NCBI RefSeq assembly: GCF_004078655.1
Contig: NZ_RZNC01000001.1
Location: 558,001-622,000 of the forward strand
Origin: Labedella populi
Lineage (GTDB): Bacteria > Actinomycetota > Actinomycetes > Actinomycetales > Microbacteriaceae
Direction: 5' to 3'
Length of the DNA: 64,000 nt
The notes under the pieces were generated by a model. The model was not told where the DNA came from and ran no database searches. It saw only the letters and a program-made list of their open reading frames with translations. The position numbers were made by a program, and so were the translations under genes. Shown in pieces: positions 23,945 through 32,658 of this stretch; the first letter of the stretch is position 1; each line of letters begins with the position of its first letter.

Positions 23945-25396
23945 ATGTACTTCACGTATCTGCGCCGCGAATTGAGCGGACGCACCAAACAGACGGTCAT
24001 CGTCGCGGCGGGACTCGCGATCGCCATCGCACTCGTCATCATCGTCAACGCCCTCACAGCGGGGGTGCGTGACGCGCAGACGCAGGCCCTCGAGTCCGTC
24101 TACGGCGTGGGAACCGACCTCACGGTCGCGGGTGCGCAGCAGGAACCGGGAGAGGGCGATGGGGCGCGATTCGAGTTCGGCGAGGGCGGCGGCGCCACGG
24201 CCGACGACGGAACCACGACGCTCGCGCAGTCGCAGTTGCGCACCGAGATGGGACGGTCGACGCTCGACGCGACGACCGTCGACACGATCTCGGGCATCGA
24301 CGGGGTCTCATCCGCTTCCGGCGCGCTGAGCCTCACGAACTCGACGTTCTCCGGCGAGCTCCCCGAGATACCCGCAGAGGGCGCGACGGGCGAGGCGCCC
24401 GCCGACGGGGCGCCGCAGGGCGGGGGAGGGTTCGGCGGCGGATCCTTCGACGTCGACTCATTCACCGTGCTCGGCGTCGACCCCGCCGCGCAGTCCGTCG
24501 GGCCGCTGTCGTCGGTGACCGTCTCGGAGGGGCGCGCGCTCGAGACCGACGATGCCGGTCAGAACGTCGCCGTCGTCGACGCGACGTACTCGACCACGAA
24601 CGACCTCACCGTCGGCGGGACCGTCGACGTCGGCGGCGCCGCGATGGAGATCGTCGGAATCGTCACGTCGAGCACGAGCTCGACGGACACCGCGTCGAAC
24701 GTCTACATCCCGCTCGACGTCGCTCAATCGCTCGCGGACGTCGGCGACGTCGTCTCCACCGTCTACGTGCAGGCCGCCACCGCCGACGGCATCGCCGCAG
24801 TGCAGGAGGAGATCGAGACGGCGCTCCCCGACACGACCGTGAGCTCCCAGTCGGACCTCGCCTCCACGGTCTCCGGCTCGCTCTCGAGCGCGACGTCCCT
24901 CGTCACGAACCTCGGCACGTGGCTGTCGATCCTCGTTCTCGCCGTGGCCGTGGTCCTCGCGGTGCTGTTCACGATCTCAGGGGTGTCGCGGCGTACGCGC
25001 GAGTTCGGCACCCTCAAGGCGATCGGCTGGTCGAACGGCCGCGTGATCCGACAGGTTGCCGGCGAGTCGATGGTGCAGGGCCTCTTCGGTGGCGCGATCG
25101 GTCTCGCGATCGGACTCGGGGGCATCCTCGCGATCAACGTGATCGCCCCGACGATTTCCTCGGCCCCCACGACGACGAGCGAGGCCGGACGGGACGGCGG
25201 TCCGGGCGGCGGTGGCCCCGGCTTCGCGTCCGTCGCGCAGACCGTGTCGGACATCACGCTGACCGCGCCCCTCACGCCATGGGTTCTCGTCGCGGCCGTC
25301 GGTCTCGCGGTCTCCGCGGGTCTCGTCGCCGGTGCCTTCGGCGGGTGGCGAGCCGCGCGGCTCAGCCCGGCCGAGGCCCTCCGCTCGGTGGCATGA
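23945..25396 (+). CDS. MacB/FtsX-type ABC transporter permease
   Basis: A 483-residue permease. One N-terminal helix (about 20-38) is followed by a large extracytoplasmic MacB-like region (about 40-320) that includes a Gly-rich stretch (GGGGFGGGSF near 170). Three C-terminal helices (about 328-350, 375-400, 440-460) carry the FtsX pattern RRTREFGTLKAIGWSNGRVIRQVAGESMVQG. It pairs with the ATPase that follows after 55 nt. Such pairs drive mechanotransmission, peptide export or lipid-related processes and do not usually move substrate through the membrane themselves. ATG 23945 follows GGAGAAGGAGACCC. Confidence 0.88.
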   Translation: MYFTYLRRELSGRTKQTVIVAAGLAIAIALVIIVNALTAGVRDAQTQALESVYGVGTDLTVAGAQQEPGEGDGARFEFGEGGGATADDGTTTLAQSQLRTEMGRSTLDATTVDTISGIDGVSSASGALSLTNSTFSGELPEIPAEGATGEAPADGAPQGGGGFGGGSFDVDSFTVLGVDPAAQSVGPLSSVTVSEGRALETDDAGQNVAVVDATYSTTNDLTVGGTVDVGGAAMEIVGIVTSSTSSTDTASNVYIPLDVAQSLADVGDVVSTVYVQAATADGIAAVQEEIETALPDTTVSSQSDLASTVSGSLSSATSLVTNLGTWLSILVLAVAVVLAVLFTISGVSRRTREFGTLKAIGWSNGRVIRQVAGESMVQGLFGGAIGLAIGLGGILAINVIAPTISSAPTTTSEAGRDGGPGGGGPGFASVAQTVSDITLTAPLTPWVLVAAVGLAVSAGLVAGAFGGWRAARLSPAEALRSVA

Positions 25397-25451
25397 GCCG
25401 CCGACCCGACATCGCATCCCTTTCCTCGACAACACGACAGGACCGCCCATC

Positions 25452-26174
25452 ATGACCATGACCGAGCCCCACATCGACGCCCCGAACGAGCCGACGACCC
25501 CGCTTTACCGTCTCGCGGACGTGTCGAAGACGTACACGCAGAAGAAGCGGGTGGTGAAACCGCTCGTGGGAGTGGACCTCGAGATCGCCCGGGGCGACTT
25601 CGTCACCATCCAGGGCCCCACCGGCGGAGGGAAGAGCACATTGCTCCAACTCCTCGGCGCTCTCGACCGGCCCACGTCGGGACGACTGACACTCGGAGAC
25701 ACCGACCTCGCTGCCGCGAGCAACGCGGCGCTCGGCTCCGCCCGTGCACGCGAGATCGGTTTCGTCTTCCAGGGCTTCAACCTCATTCCGACCCTCACGG
25801 CGAGCGAGAACGTAGACATGGGTCTCGAGCCCCTCGGCCTGGCCGATGCCGAGCGTCGTGCCCGCGTGGCCGAGGCCCTCGCTCACGTGGGTCTCGCGGA
25901 TCGGGCGGATCACCGGCCGGGGGAGTTGTCCGGTGGACAGCAGCAGCGCGTCGCGATCGCTCGGGCGATCGCGAAGCGTCCCCGCGTGCTCCTCGCCGAC
26001 GAGCCCACGGGGAACCTCGACGAGAGCATGCGCGACGAGATCCTCGACCTGCTGCAGGCGCTCAACGACGGTGGCCTCACGCTCATCGTCGTGACGCACG
26101 ACTCCGCGGTGGCGCGGCGGGCGTCGCGGAGGCTGCGGCTGGAGAAGGGCACGATCCGCGACATCACGCGGTGA
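25452..26174 (+). CDS. MacB/LolD-type ABC transporter ATPase
   Basis: A 240-residue ABC ATPase. Walker A is GPTGGGKST (about residues 55-63), the Q-loop is VFQGFNLIPTLTASENV, the signature is LSGGQQQRVAIARAI, Walker B is VLLADEPTGNLDE, and the H-loop is VVTHD. The GNLDE form is typical of the LolD/MacB export family. It works with the permease just upstream. The ATG is followed by a second in-frame ATG two codons later; the ribosome site (ACAGGACCGCCC) is modest. Confidence 0.92.
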   Translation: MTMTEPHIDAPNEPTTPLYRLADVSKTYTQKKRVVKPLVGVDLEIARGDFVTIQGPTGGGKSTLLQLLGALDRPTSGRLTLGDTDLAAASNAALGSARAREIGFVFQGFNLIPTLTASENVDMGLEPLGLADAERRARVAEALAHVGLADRADHRPGELSGGQQQRVAIARAIAKRPRVLLADEPTGNLDESMRDEILDLLQALNDGGLTLIVVTHDSAVARRASRRLRLEKGTIRDITR

Positions 26175-26244
26175 GAAGACTCCCGCGACGCGCTTCGACA
26201 GCTCGGCGACAGAGGGGGACGGGCCTCTGGACCGGCCCTCCCGA

Positions 26245-26250
26245 TAGCCT
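26245..26250 (+). promoter_or_regulatory. -10 element of a probable leaderless promoter (TAGCCT)
   Basis: TAGCCT ends seven nt before GTG 26258. This is one of the recurring TANNNT plus 6-7 nt arrangements in the window and argues for GTG rather than the adjacent ATG 26261. Confidence 0.5.
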
Positions 26251-26257
26251 GGAGCCC

Positions 26258-26806
26258 GTGATGGACAACGACCGGCGGCGTGACTGGGCACCGGAACTGC
26301 CCCTCCGCACGCCGCGGCTCCTGCTCCGAGAGCACCGGATGACCGACCTCGACGACCTCGCGCTTTTTCACGGCGACGAGCGGACCGTCCGCTATCTCCC
26401 GTGGCCGGTCCGCTCACGCGACGACACCCGCACGGCGCTCCTCAAGAAGCTCGAGCAGCACTGCGCTCCGGCGGAGGGCGACTGGCTCGTGCTCGCGATC
26501 GAGGAGATCGCGACCGGGCAGGTGATTGGAGAGGTCGACCTGAAGCGCGGCGCGGACGGCCAGGCGGATCTCGGCTACGTCGTCCGCCGCGACCGGGAAG
26601 GCCTCGGCCTCGCTTCCGAAGCCGTCCGCGAGCTCCTCCGCCTGGCGACCGAGGACCTCGGCGTGACGACGATCGACGCACACATCGTGCCCGGCAACAG
26701 GGCATCGGAACGCTTCGCCGAGCGCCTCGGCTTCGTCCGCCACCCCGAGGGCGATGTCGACGACACGGAAGACCCGACTCTGGCCTATCGCCGGTCGTCC
26801 GCCTGA
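26258..26806 (+). CDS. RimJ/RimL-type GNAT acetyltransferase
   Basis: A 182-residue acetyltransferase of the RimJ/RimL branch. LRTPRLLLREHRMTDLDDLALF opens the protein, ADLGYVVRRDREGLGLASEAVRELL is the acetyl-CoA loop region (about 100-125), and HIVPGNRASERFAERLGFVRHP is the hallmark asparagine segment. Substrates of this group include protein N-termini and small amines; the target here is unknown. The start was chosen from the -10 element seven nt upstream. The tRNA-Gly gene lies just downstream on the other strand. Confidence 0.88.
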   Translation: MMDNDRRRDWAPELPLRTPRLLLREHRMTDLDDLALFHGDERTVRYLPWPVRSRDDTRTALLKKLEQHCAPAEGDWLVLAIEEIATGQVIGEVDLKRGADGQADLGYVVRRDREGLGLASEAVRELLRLATEDLGVTTIDAHIVPGNRASERFAERLGFVRHPEGDVDDTEDPTLAYRRSSA

Positions 26807-26824
26807 GGGCCCTGATCGTCAGTA

Positions 26825-26898
26825 TGGAGCGGATGACGGGAATCGAACCCGCGCTATCAGCTTGGGAAGCTGAAGTTCTACCATTGAACTACATCCGC
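26825..26898 (-). tRNA. tRNA-Gly (anticodon CCC)
   Basis: Read on the minus strand, the gene begins GCGGATGTAGTTCAATGG and ends in an encoded CCA (26825-26827). The acceptor stem GCGGATG pairs with CATCCGC. The anticodon arm is TCAGC-TTCCCAA-GCTGA, giving anticodon CCC, which reads GGG. The T arm is GCGGGTTCGATTCCCGT. All arms pair well. Confidence 0.95.
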
Positions 26899-26960
26899 GT
26901 TCGCCCGGAGGCGCTCCGCCAGCCTAGCAAACCGCGCCGACACATGCCGCAAGCCGCCAC

Positions 26961-26966
26961 TACACT
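26961..26966 (+). promoter_or_regulatory. -10 element of a probable leaderless promoter for dcd (TACACT)
   Basis: TACACT ends six nt before GTG 26973 and no ribosome-binding site is present, so the mRNA probably starts at the initiation codon. Confidence 0.6.
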
Positions 26967-26972
26967 GACCGT

Positions 26973-27563
26973 GTGCTTCTCTCCGATCGCGACATCCGGG
27001 CCGAACTGACCAGTGGGCGCATCGCGCTCGACCCGTACGAGCCGGAGATGATCCAGCCGTCGAGCATCGATGTGCGGCTCGATCGCTTCTTCCGGCTGTT
27101 CGACAACCACAAGTACCCCTTCATCGATCCGGCCGAGGATCAGCCGGAGCTCACGCGGCTCATCGAGGCGAAGCCCGACGAAGCCTTCGTTCTGCACCCC
27201 GGTGAGTTCGTACTCGGGTCCACCTTCGAGAGTGTGACTCTGCCCGACGATGTTGCTGCGCGGCTCGAGGGCAAGAGCTCGCTCGGTCGCCTCGGCCTCC
27301 TCACCCACTCGACCGCGGGCTTCATCGACCCGGGTTTCGAGGGGCACGTGACGCTCGAGTTGAGCAACGTCGCTACGCTGCCGATCAAACTCTGGCCGGG
27401 TATGAAGATCGGGCAGATGTGCTTCTTCCGGTTGTCGTCCCCCGCCGAGCGGCCCTACGGCTCCGCCGCCTACGCATCGCGTTACCAAGGGCAGCGCGGG
27501 CCGACGGCGTCGCGATCGTTCCAGAACTTCCACCGCACGGACGTCGGCTCCCGCGAGTTGTGA
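26973..27563 (+). CDS. dcd: dCTP deaminase (possibly the dUMP-forming kind)
   Basis: A 196-residue protein beginning [12 protein letters not shown]. It deaminates dCTP for thymidylate synthesis; actinobacterial forms often also hydrolyse the dUTP to d[37 protein letters not shown] (the Ser/Arg phosphate and base motif) and [20 protein letters not shown] (with the catalytic Glu) are diagnostic, and the C-terminal [13 protein letters not shown] closes over the nucleotide. Length is normal. The GTG start is fixed by the -10 element six nt upstream. It stands alone after the tRNA. Confidence 0.95.
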   Translation: MLLSDRDIRAELTSGRIALDPYEPEMIQPSSIDVRLDRFFRLFDNHKYPFIDPAEDQPELTRLIEAKPDEAFVLHPGEFVLGSTFESVTLPDDVAARLEGKSSLGRLGLLTHSTAGFIDPGFEGHVTLELSNVATLPIKLWPGMKIGQMCFFRLSSPAERPYGSAAYASRYQGQRGPTASRSFQNFHRTDVGSREL

Positions 27564-27764
27564 CGATCGCAGCCGGACCCCGTTCCGGTTCTGAGGTATC
27601 GCCGGGTGTTGCGGCAGCGTGGTCGGGACGCGTGGACACGACCAGCGCGCGTCGGTGCTAGCACGCCACGCGCGACGGCGGTATGGGTACGACCGGGGTC
27701 GCAGCGACGGTTAGGTTCGATCCACCGGGCGAGGATCCTGCTCGCCGTGACGAGAGGAACCGAC

Positions 27765-27965
27765 ATGAGCGACCCCACAGCAGCGAACCCCTCGAACAAC
27801 GGGGCTGACCGCGAGGACGGCTCGAACGGCGCCGGTCCGGCATCGGACGAGAACATCAACGCCGAACTCGATGCCGACATGGCCGAGGCGCTCGACGCCG
27901 ACAACGACCTCGATGACGACCTTGTCGTCGAGCACCCCTCTCTCGACGAGGGCGCCGGGATCTGA
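27765..27965 (+). CDS. Small acidic protein of unknown function
   Basis: A 66-residue, very acidic protein. After an Asn/Ser/Gly-rich N-terminus it has ENINAELDADMAEALDADND, LDDDLVVEHPSLDEG. It has no signal peptide or membrane helix. GAGAGGAACCGAC before ATG 27765 is a good ribosome site, and TAGGTT about 50 nt upstream could be a -10. I do not recognise the family. Its end lies ten nt from the convergent FUSC-type gene. The 27564-27764 gap otherwise shows nothing clear. Confidence 0.6.
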   Translation: MSDPTAANPSNNGADREDGSNGAGPASDENINAELDADMAEALDADNDLDDDLVVEHPSLDEGAGI

Positions 27966-27974
27966 CGCCTCGGC

Positions 27975-29162
27975 CTAACGCTTCGGGCGTCGGTCCCGCG
28001 TCGCTTCCCGGGGCGGACGGGCGGTGCGGGACGAGCGTCGCTCCTCGAGGTCCTCGCGCATTCGTCCCGCGGCGACCGCGAGTGAACTCACGAGCGGTTG
28101 GGCTTCGGCCGACGCCGTGCGCTCGCGCAACTCCTGCTCCACGACGGCCGGTTCGCGCGCCTCGGACGCGACGTGGTTCTCCGATCCGGGTGAACCGGCG
28201 CGCTCCTCGTCCCACCGCTCCATGAAGCGTGCGAGGCCTCCGATCAGTTCGGCCGCCGGAGCGCGCGTCGCCGCATCGGCGAGCTCCGCGAGCGGCCGGT
28301 CGTGCTCGGAGCCGCGCAGCACCGCACCCATTGCTTCGAGGTGTACGCGGCAACGCCGAAGCGCGGCCAAGTCGTCGAGGTCCTCGTCGACGTCGTAGTG
28401 CATCCAGCGAGCACGCGGGTTCGCGCGTCGGCTGTCCCGGGCCTCGCGCACGGCCGTCGCCGCCTCCGCGAGGCGGGACTCGTAGGTCAGGAGCTCGTGC
28501 TCCCAGCCTGACCCGTCGCCGCCCGTCGAGAGCGATTCCGCCATCGCCTCGAGCGTCCGTCCCCCCGTCCGCCGCAACGCCGACAGGGCCATGGCGGAAT
28601 CGTCGACCCGCAACGGCGGAAACACGAGCAGGTTGACGGCGATGCCGATCACCATGCCGAGACCCATCTGGGCGATGTATCCGATCGAGTAGTCGTTCGC
28701 GTTCGCCCCGCCGATGATCAGGACGAACAGAGCGGCGATCGGCACGTAGTCCTTTCCCGGTCCGAGCACCGTCAGGCCCGCGAGCGCGGTCCCGACGAAG
28801 AGCGCGACCGGGACCGCGATCCACGGCGGGGCGGCGGCCGCGATCAGACCCCACGCGACGACCACCCCGAGGGCGAGACCCGCGACGGTCTGAACGCTCG
28901 AGCGCATCGAGTCCATGAGGGTCGGTGCCATGGCGATGAGCGCGCCGAGAGGGGCGTAGTAGGCGTAGTCGGCCGTCTCTCCGGGCAGCAGACCGCCGAG
29001 GAACCACGCGATCGTCGCCGCGAAGGCGGTCTTCCCCGCGTGGAGCAGTCGCGCGGGTCGCACGGCGCGTCGGACCGCGAGCACGAAGGCCGAGCGCCGC
29101 GTCGCGGACGTGGTGTTCGGCCGTGCCAAGACGACCGGATTCGTCTCGAGGGGAGAGGACAT
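27975..29162 (-). CDS. FUSC/aromatic-acid-exporter-type membrane protein
   Basis: A 395-residue protein. Six hydrophobic helices lie in the N-terminal half (about 38-185), starting LLHAGKTAFAATIAWFLGGLLPG, with YAYYAPLGALIAMAPTLMDSMRSSVQTVAGLALG, the pattern of the FUSC/ArAE family. The C-terminal half is a soluble helical, charged region ending in RRPKR. Relatives export aromatic acids or are linked to stress; no substrate can be named. ATG 29162 was chosen because upstream residues are Arg-rich and unlike protein. It is divergent from the gene at 29322. Confidence 0.8.
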   Translation of the reverse strand: MSSPLETNPVVLARPNTTSATRRSAFVLAVRRAVRPARLLHAGKTAFAATIAWFLGGLLPGETADYAYYAPLGALIAMAPTLMDSMRSSVQTVAGLALGVVVAWGLIAAAAPPWIAVPVALFVGTALAGLTVLGPGKDYVPIAALFVLIIGGANANDYSIGYIAQMGLGMVIGIAVNLLVFPPLRVDDSAMALSALRRTGGRTLEAMAESLSTGGDGSGWEHELLTYESRLAEAATAVREARDSRRANPRARWMHYDVDEDLDDLAALRRCRVHLEAMGAVLRGSEHDRPLAELADAATRAPAAELIGGLARFMERWDEERAGSPGSENHVASEAREPAVVEQELRERTASAEAQPLVSSLAVAAGRMREDLEERRSSRTARPPREATRDRRPKR

Positions 29163-29321
29163 CGCACCGAGTGTGCCACCCCGCAGCCTCGGACGAGAAC
29201 GGGTTGCGATCACGGAGCCGCTGAGCATGGCCCGGCGCCTCGCGCCCCCGGTACCCTGGGATCAGCCCATCGGGCGACGGCGGCCGGTGGACGACCAGCG
29301 ATCCCACCAGAAGAGGCCGCC

Positions 29322-29837
29322 ATGACCGACGCACAGACACGATTCACCTCAGCCCTCACGGCAGCGGGTCCCGCGGCAGCGCATCCGAAGCGCATCGCGC
29401 GGTTCGGTCGCCTCGTCGGTTCCTGGCGGGTGTCGGCGTCGCGCCTCGACGAGTCGACGGGCGAGTGGGTCGTCGGCGAATTCACCTGGCACGTCGCGTA
29501 CATCCTCGACGGCCGCGCCGTGCAGGACGTCTCCGTGCGCGAGACGGCCCACGGCGCCGAGACCATCGGCACCGCGATTCGCGTATACGACGCCGACATC
29601 GGCCTCTGGCGTGTGTCCTACGTCGAGCCCCTGCGAGGCGAGTACTGCAACCTCCTCGCGACGGGCCACCGGAAGGACGGGATCCGACAGGACGGCACGC
29701 GCAACGACGGCAAGGCCATCCGCTGGAACTTCTCGAACATCACGGACACGTCGTACACGTGGGAGAGCTACGTGTCGGACGACGACGGCCGAACGTGGTG
29801 GCTCGCCGAGCACAACGAGGGCACCCGCATCGACTGA
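29322..29837 (+). CDS. DUF1579-like beta-barrel protein
   Basis: A 171-residue soluble protein. It opens RFGRLVGSWRVSASRLDESTGEW and continues with alternating strands (GEFTWHVAYILDGRAVQDVSV, IRVYDADIGLWRVSYVEPL, AIRWNFSNITDTSYTWESYVS). The G-x-W start and antiparallel strands resemble DUF1579 and other lipocalin-like barrels. No catalytic residues stand out, so the function is unknown. The ribosome site is AAGAGG before ATG 29322. It converges on the XRE/MmyB gene at 29862. Confidence 0.65.
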   Translation: MTDAQTRFTSALTAAGPAAAHPKRIARFGRLVGSWRVSASRLDESTGEWVVGEFTWHVAYILDGRAVQDVSVRETAHGAETIGTAIRVYDADIGLWRVSYVEPLRGEYCNLLATGHRKDGIRQDGTRNDGKAIRWNFSNITDTSYTWESYVSDDDGRTWWLAEHNEGTRID

Positions 29838-29861
29838 CACGTGGTCCGCGCGGCGGCGGGA

Positions 29862-30701
29862 TCAGCGGAGCGGCTGGGTTCCGAGCACCGACAGCAGGCG
29901 GAGCTTCTCCGCGCTCTCGGTGCCGGGCACTGCGGTGTAGACGAGGAGCGCGTGGGCCTGGTCGGGATCCACGAGCCGCTGACAGTGCAGTTCGAGAGCG
30001 CCCACTTCGGGGTGCACGAAGCGCTTGGTGTCCTTCGGACGCACGCCCACCTCGTGAGCCGCCCACAGTTCTCGGAACTCGGCGCTGCGCTCGAGCAGCA
30101 GGTCCGCGAGCGCCGACGCCGGGGATCCGGGGCCGCGCCGCCCCGCGATCTCGCGGAGCCCTGAGGCGTACAACCTGCTGAGGAATGCGTGCTCCTCGGC
30201 GGCGTAGAGCCGGCGGGCCGACGGATCCGTGAACCACCGGAAGCCGAGACTGCGGTCCGGTCCCACGAGTGTCGTGTTGTCGCCGGTCAGCGCGACGCCG
30301 AGCCGCGACTGCCGCAGCGTCTCGCCGAGCTCCGTGACGATCTCGGCCGGAGTGTCCTCGAGGCGGTCGAGCACGCGCAGCAGGCCGGGGCTGATGTGCG
30401 CACTGCTGACGCCCCGCGCGGGCGGCGTGTGGCCGCCGAGGTGGAACAAGTGGTCGCGTTCCTCGTGCGAGAGGTGGAGGCCTTGCGCGATCGAGGCGAG
30501 CATCTGCTCTGAGGGCTGCGGACCGCGCTCGCGCTCGAGTCGGGCGTAATAGTCCGTCGACATGTGGCAGAGCAGCGCGACTTCCTCGCGCCGGAGGCCG
30601 CTCGTCCGCCGCCGGTGCCCGCGCGGCAGCCCGACGTCCTCAGGCTGCAGTGCTTCGCGCCGCACACGGAGGAACTCCGCCAACCCGGTGCGATCGATCA
30701 C
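29862..30701 (-). CDS. XRE-family regulator with MmyB-type ligand-binding domain (second copy)
   Basis: A 279-residue protein paralogous to 17313-18143. The N-terminal helix-turn-helix is LAEFLRVRREAL, TSGLRREEVALLCHMSTDYYARLERERGPQPS; the MmyB-like domain holds PAEIVTELGETLRQSRLGVALTGD, LWAAHEVGVRPKDTKRFVHPEVGALELHCQRLV. GTG 30701 follows GGAG at a good distance. A perfect GTGTC-C-GACAC dyad lies 42 nt upstream, in the region shared with the divergent SDR at 30881, which is the likely target along with the gene itself. Confidence 0.9.
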   Translation of the reverse strand: MIDRTGLAEFLRVRREALQPEDVGLPRGHRRRTSGLRREEVALLCHMSTDYYARLERERGPQPSEQMLASIAQGLHLSHEERDHLFHLGGHTPPARGVSSAHISPGLLRVLDRLEDTPAEIVTELGETLRQSRLGVALTGDNTTLVGPDRSLGFRWFTDPSARRLYAAEEHAFLSRLYASGLREIAGRRGPGSPASALADLLLERSAEFRELWAAHEVGVRPKDTKRFVHPEVGALELHCQRLVDPDQAHALLVYTAVPGTESAEKLRLLSVLGTQPLR

Positions 30702-30737
30702 GGTCTCCTCCTTCTCTCGACGTCGTCCCTGTCTACA

Positions 30738-30748
30738 GTGTCCGACAC
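30738..30748. promoter_or_regulatory. GTGTC-C-GACAC dyad between XRE regulator and SDR
   Basis: A perfect 11-bp dyad is centred 42 nt from the regulator's GTG. A related GTGCGCGACAC is centred at the same distance before the first XRE/MmyB gene. It is a candidate binding site for these regulators. Confidence 0.5.
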
Positions 30749-30880
30749 GACTGAGCCACGGCCCGTCGATCCACCCCTCCGGCCCGAGAGGTGGCGCGGG
30801 CAACAGCGGATCCGGAGGCCCTGGATGTGGGATGCGATCGACGCGAGCGTTGATCCACCACGACACGTCAGGAGCAGACC

Positions 30881-31825
30881 ATGCCACGCAGATCGATCGA
30901 CATCACCCTTCCGGATCTCACGGGGAGACGCGCCCTCATCACCGGGGCGAGCGACGGGATGGGCCTCGTGATGGCGCAGCGCCTCGCCGCGGCGGGAGCC
31001 GAGGTCATCATCCCCGTGCGGAACCGCCGCAAGGGAGAGGCGGCCGCCGATGCGATCCGTGCGGCTGCGCCGTCGGCGACCGTCGTCGTGCGCGACCTCG
31101 ACCTCTCCTCCCTCCAGACCGTGAAGGGGCTCGGCGAAACCCTTCGTCGCGAGGGAGATCCGATCCATCTCCTCATCAACAACGCGGGAGTGATGACGCC
31201 GCCGACGCGGCAGACGACCGCCGACGGCTTCGAACTGCAGTTCGGCACCAATCATCTCGGTCACGTCGCGCTCGTCGCCGAGCTCCTGCCGCTGCTCCGC
31301 GCGGGGGGAGCCCGCGTCGTGTCGCAGATCAGCGTCGCGGCGCGCTCGGGCGGCATCGATTGGGACGACCCGAATGGGGAGCGGGGCTACGACGGGATGA
31401 AGGCGTACAGCCAGTCGAAGATCGCGTTCGGCCTCTTCGGGCTCGAGCTGCAGCGGAGGAGCGAGGCCGGAGGATGGGGCGTCACGAGCGTGCTCTCCCA
31501 CCCGGGGGTGGCACCGACCAACCTCCTCGCCGCGCGCCCGGAACTCGGCCGGAGCCGCGACACGACGCAGGTCCGGATGATCCGCTGGCTCTCCGCGCGG
31601 GGGGTCCTCGCGGGCACGGTCGAGAGCGCCGGCCTGCCCGCGCTGCTCGCCGCGACCTCGCCCGACGTGCGGGGTGGCACGCTCTACAGCCCGAGGGGAT
31701 TCGGCCGGACGAGCGGCGCACCCGCCGAACAGCCCCTGTACTCGACGCTCCGCAGCGCGGAGGACGCGAGCCGCATGTGGGAACTGTCCGAGCGGCTCAC
31801 GCAGACGACGATCGACGTGTCCTGA
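30881..31825 (+). CDS. SDR-family oxidoreductase (retinol-dehydrogenase-like)
   Basis: A 314-residue SDR, longer than the classical form. [18 protein letters not shown] binds the dinucleotide, LLINNAGVM is the NNAG motif, and [14 protein letters not shown] with YSQSK supplies Ser, Tyr and Lys. The long C-terminus (about 230-314) resembles the RDH/WWOX-like group. The substrate is unknown. ATG 30881 follows AGGAGCAGACC. It is divergent from the MmyB-type regulator, which probably controls it. Confidence 0.87.
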   Translation: MPRRSIDITLPDLTGRRALITGASDGMGLVMAQRLAAAGAEVIIPVRNRRKGEAAADAIRAAAPSATVVVRDLDLSSLQTVKGLGETLRREGDPIHLLINNAGVMTPPTRQTTADGFELQFGTNHLGHVALVAELLPLLRAGGARVVSQISVAARSGGIDWDDPNGERGYDGMKAYSQSKIAFGLFGLELQRRSEAGGWGVTSVLSHPGVAPTNLLAARPELGRSRDTTQVRMIRWLSARGVLAGTVESAGLPALLAATSPDVRGGTLYSPRGFGRTSGAPAEQPLYSTLRSAEDASRMWELSERLTQTTIDVS

Positions 31826-31826
31826 C

Positions 31827-31851
31827 CCCGCTCCACCTTGTGCGGAGCGGG
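31827..31851. terminator. Short bidirectional hairpin
   Basis: CCCGCTCC (31827-31834) pairs with GGAGCGGG (31844-31851) around a 9-nt loop, between two convergent SDR genes. No T tract, so termination is likely but weak. Confidence 0.5.
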
Positions 31852-31853
31852 CT

Positions 31854-32654
31854 TCAGCCCATCCGGATGACGTTCCCCGTCACGCGACGGCCGGCCTCGG
31901 AGACGAGGAACGAGACGACCTCGGCGACCTCGTCGGGCTCGGCGACGTCGAAGAAGGAGTCGTCATCCGCGACGAAGCCACGGATCTCGTCGGTCACCCA
32001 ACCCGTGTCGGTCACGGGCGGATGGAGGGCGTTGGCCGTGACGCCGAAGCGGCTCAGCTCGAGGCTCGCGGACATCGTGTAGTTCGTGATGGCGGCCTTC
32101 GCCGCGCCGTAGGACACCTCCTGAGGGAAGCCCTTCTCGCCGCCGGAGGTCATCGAGACGATGCGGCCCCATGCGCCGTCACGTTGCCGCAGGCGCCGCG
32201 CGAATTCGGCGATGAGGAGCGCGCCCGCTCGCGCGTCGACGCCGAACTGGCGGTCGAAGGACTCGGGCGTGACCGGGGAGAGTGCCCGCCCCGCCCAGTC
32301 GAGTTCCTCCGCACGGAAGGTGTCGCTGAGCGACGCCGTCGCGTTGTTGATGAGCACGTCGACGGGGCCGAACGTGTCCTCGGCGGCGTCGAACAGCCCC
32401 GGAATGACGGAAGCGTCGAGGAGGTCGGCCGAGACCGCGATCGCTCGGCCGCCGGCGCCCTGAATCCGATCGATGACGGCGCTCGCGTCGAGGCGGTGGT
32501 TCTCGCGCAGTCGCTCGGGCGTTCCCGCGCGCCCCGGCTCGTCGAGCGCGAGGAAGGTGATCACGACGGCGAGTCCGTCGGCGGCGAGTCGTTCGGCGAT
32601 CGCGGCGCCGATGCCGTGGTTCGCTCCGGTGACGAGGGCGATGTGTCCGGTCAT
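31854..32654 (-). CDS. SDR-family oxidoreductase, last gene of the idi operon
   Basis: A 266-residue SDR. ALVTGANHGIGAAIAERL binds NAD(P); LINNATAS has NNAT in place of NNAG; the catalytic set is Ser in IVSMTSGG with YGAAK. It has an insert after the third strand (about 38-55). It resembles 3-oxoacyl-ACP reductase-type enzymes, but the substrate is unknown. It starts four nt after the preceding membrane-protein gene, placing it at the end of a tight transcript led by idi. Confidence 0.85.
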   Translation of the reverse strand: MTGHIALVTGANHGIGAAIAERLAADGLAVVITFLALDEPGRAGTPERLRENHRLDASAVIDRIQGAGGRAIAVSADLLDASVIPGLFDAAEDTFGPVDVLINNATASLSDTFRAEELDWAGRALSPVTPESFDRQFGVDARAGALLIAEFARRLRQRDGAWGRIVSMTSGGEKGFPQEVSYGAAKAAITNYTMSASLELSRFGVTANALHPPVTDTGWVTDEIRGFVADDDSFFDVAEPDEVAEVVSFLVSEAGRRVTGNVIRMG

Positions 32655-32658
32655 CCGT

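Noticed and set aside
27606-27764. Upstream extension of the small acidic protein
   Set aside because: The extra residues are Arg/Pro-rich and unlike the acidic part, and GAGAGGAACCGAC sits directly before ATG 27765.
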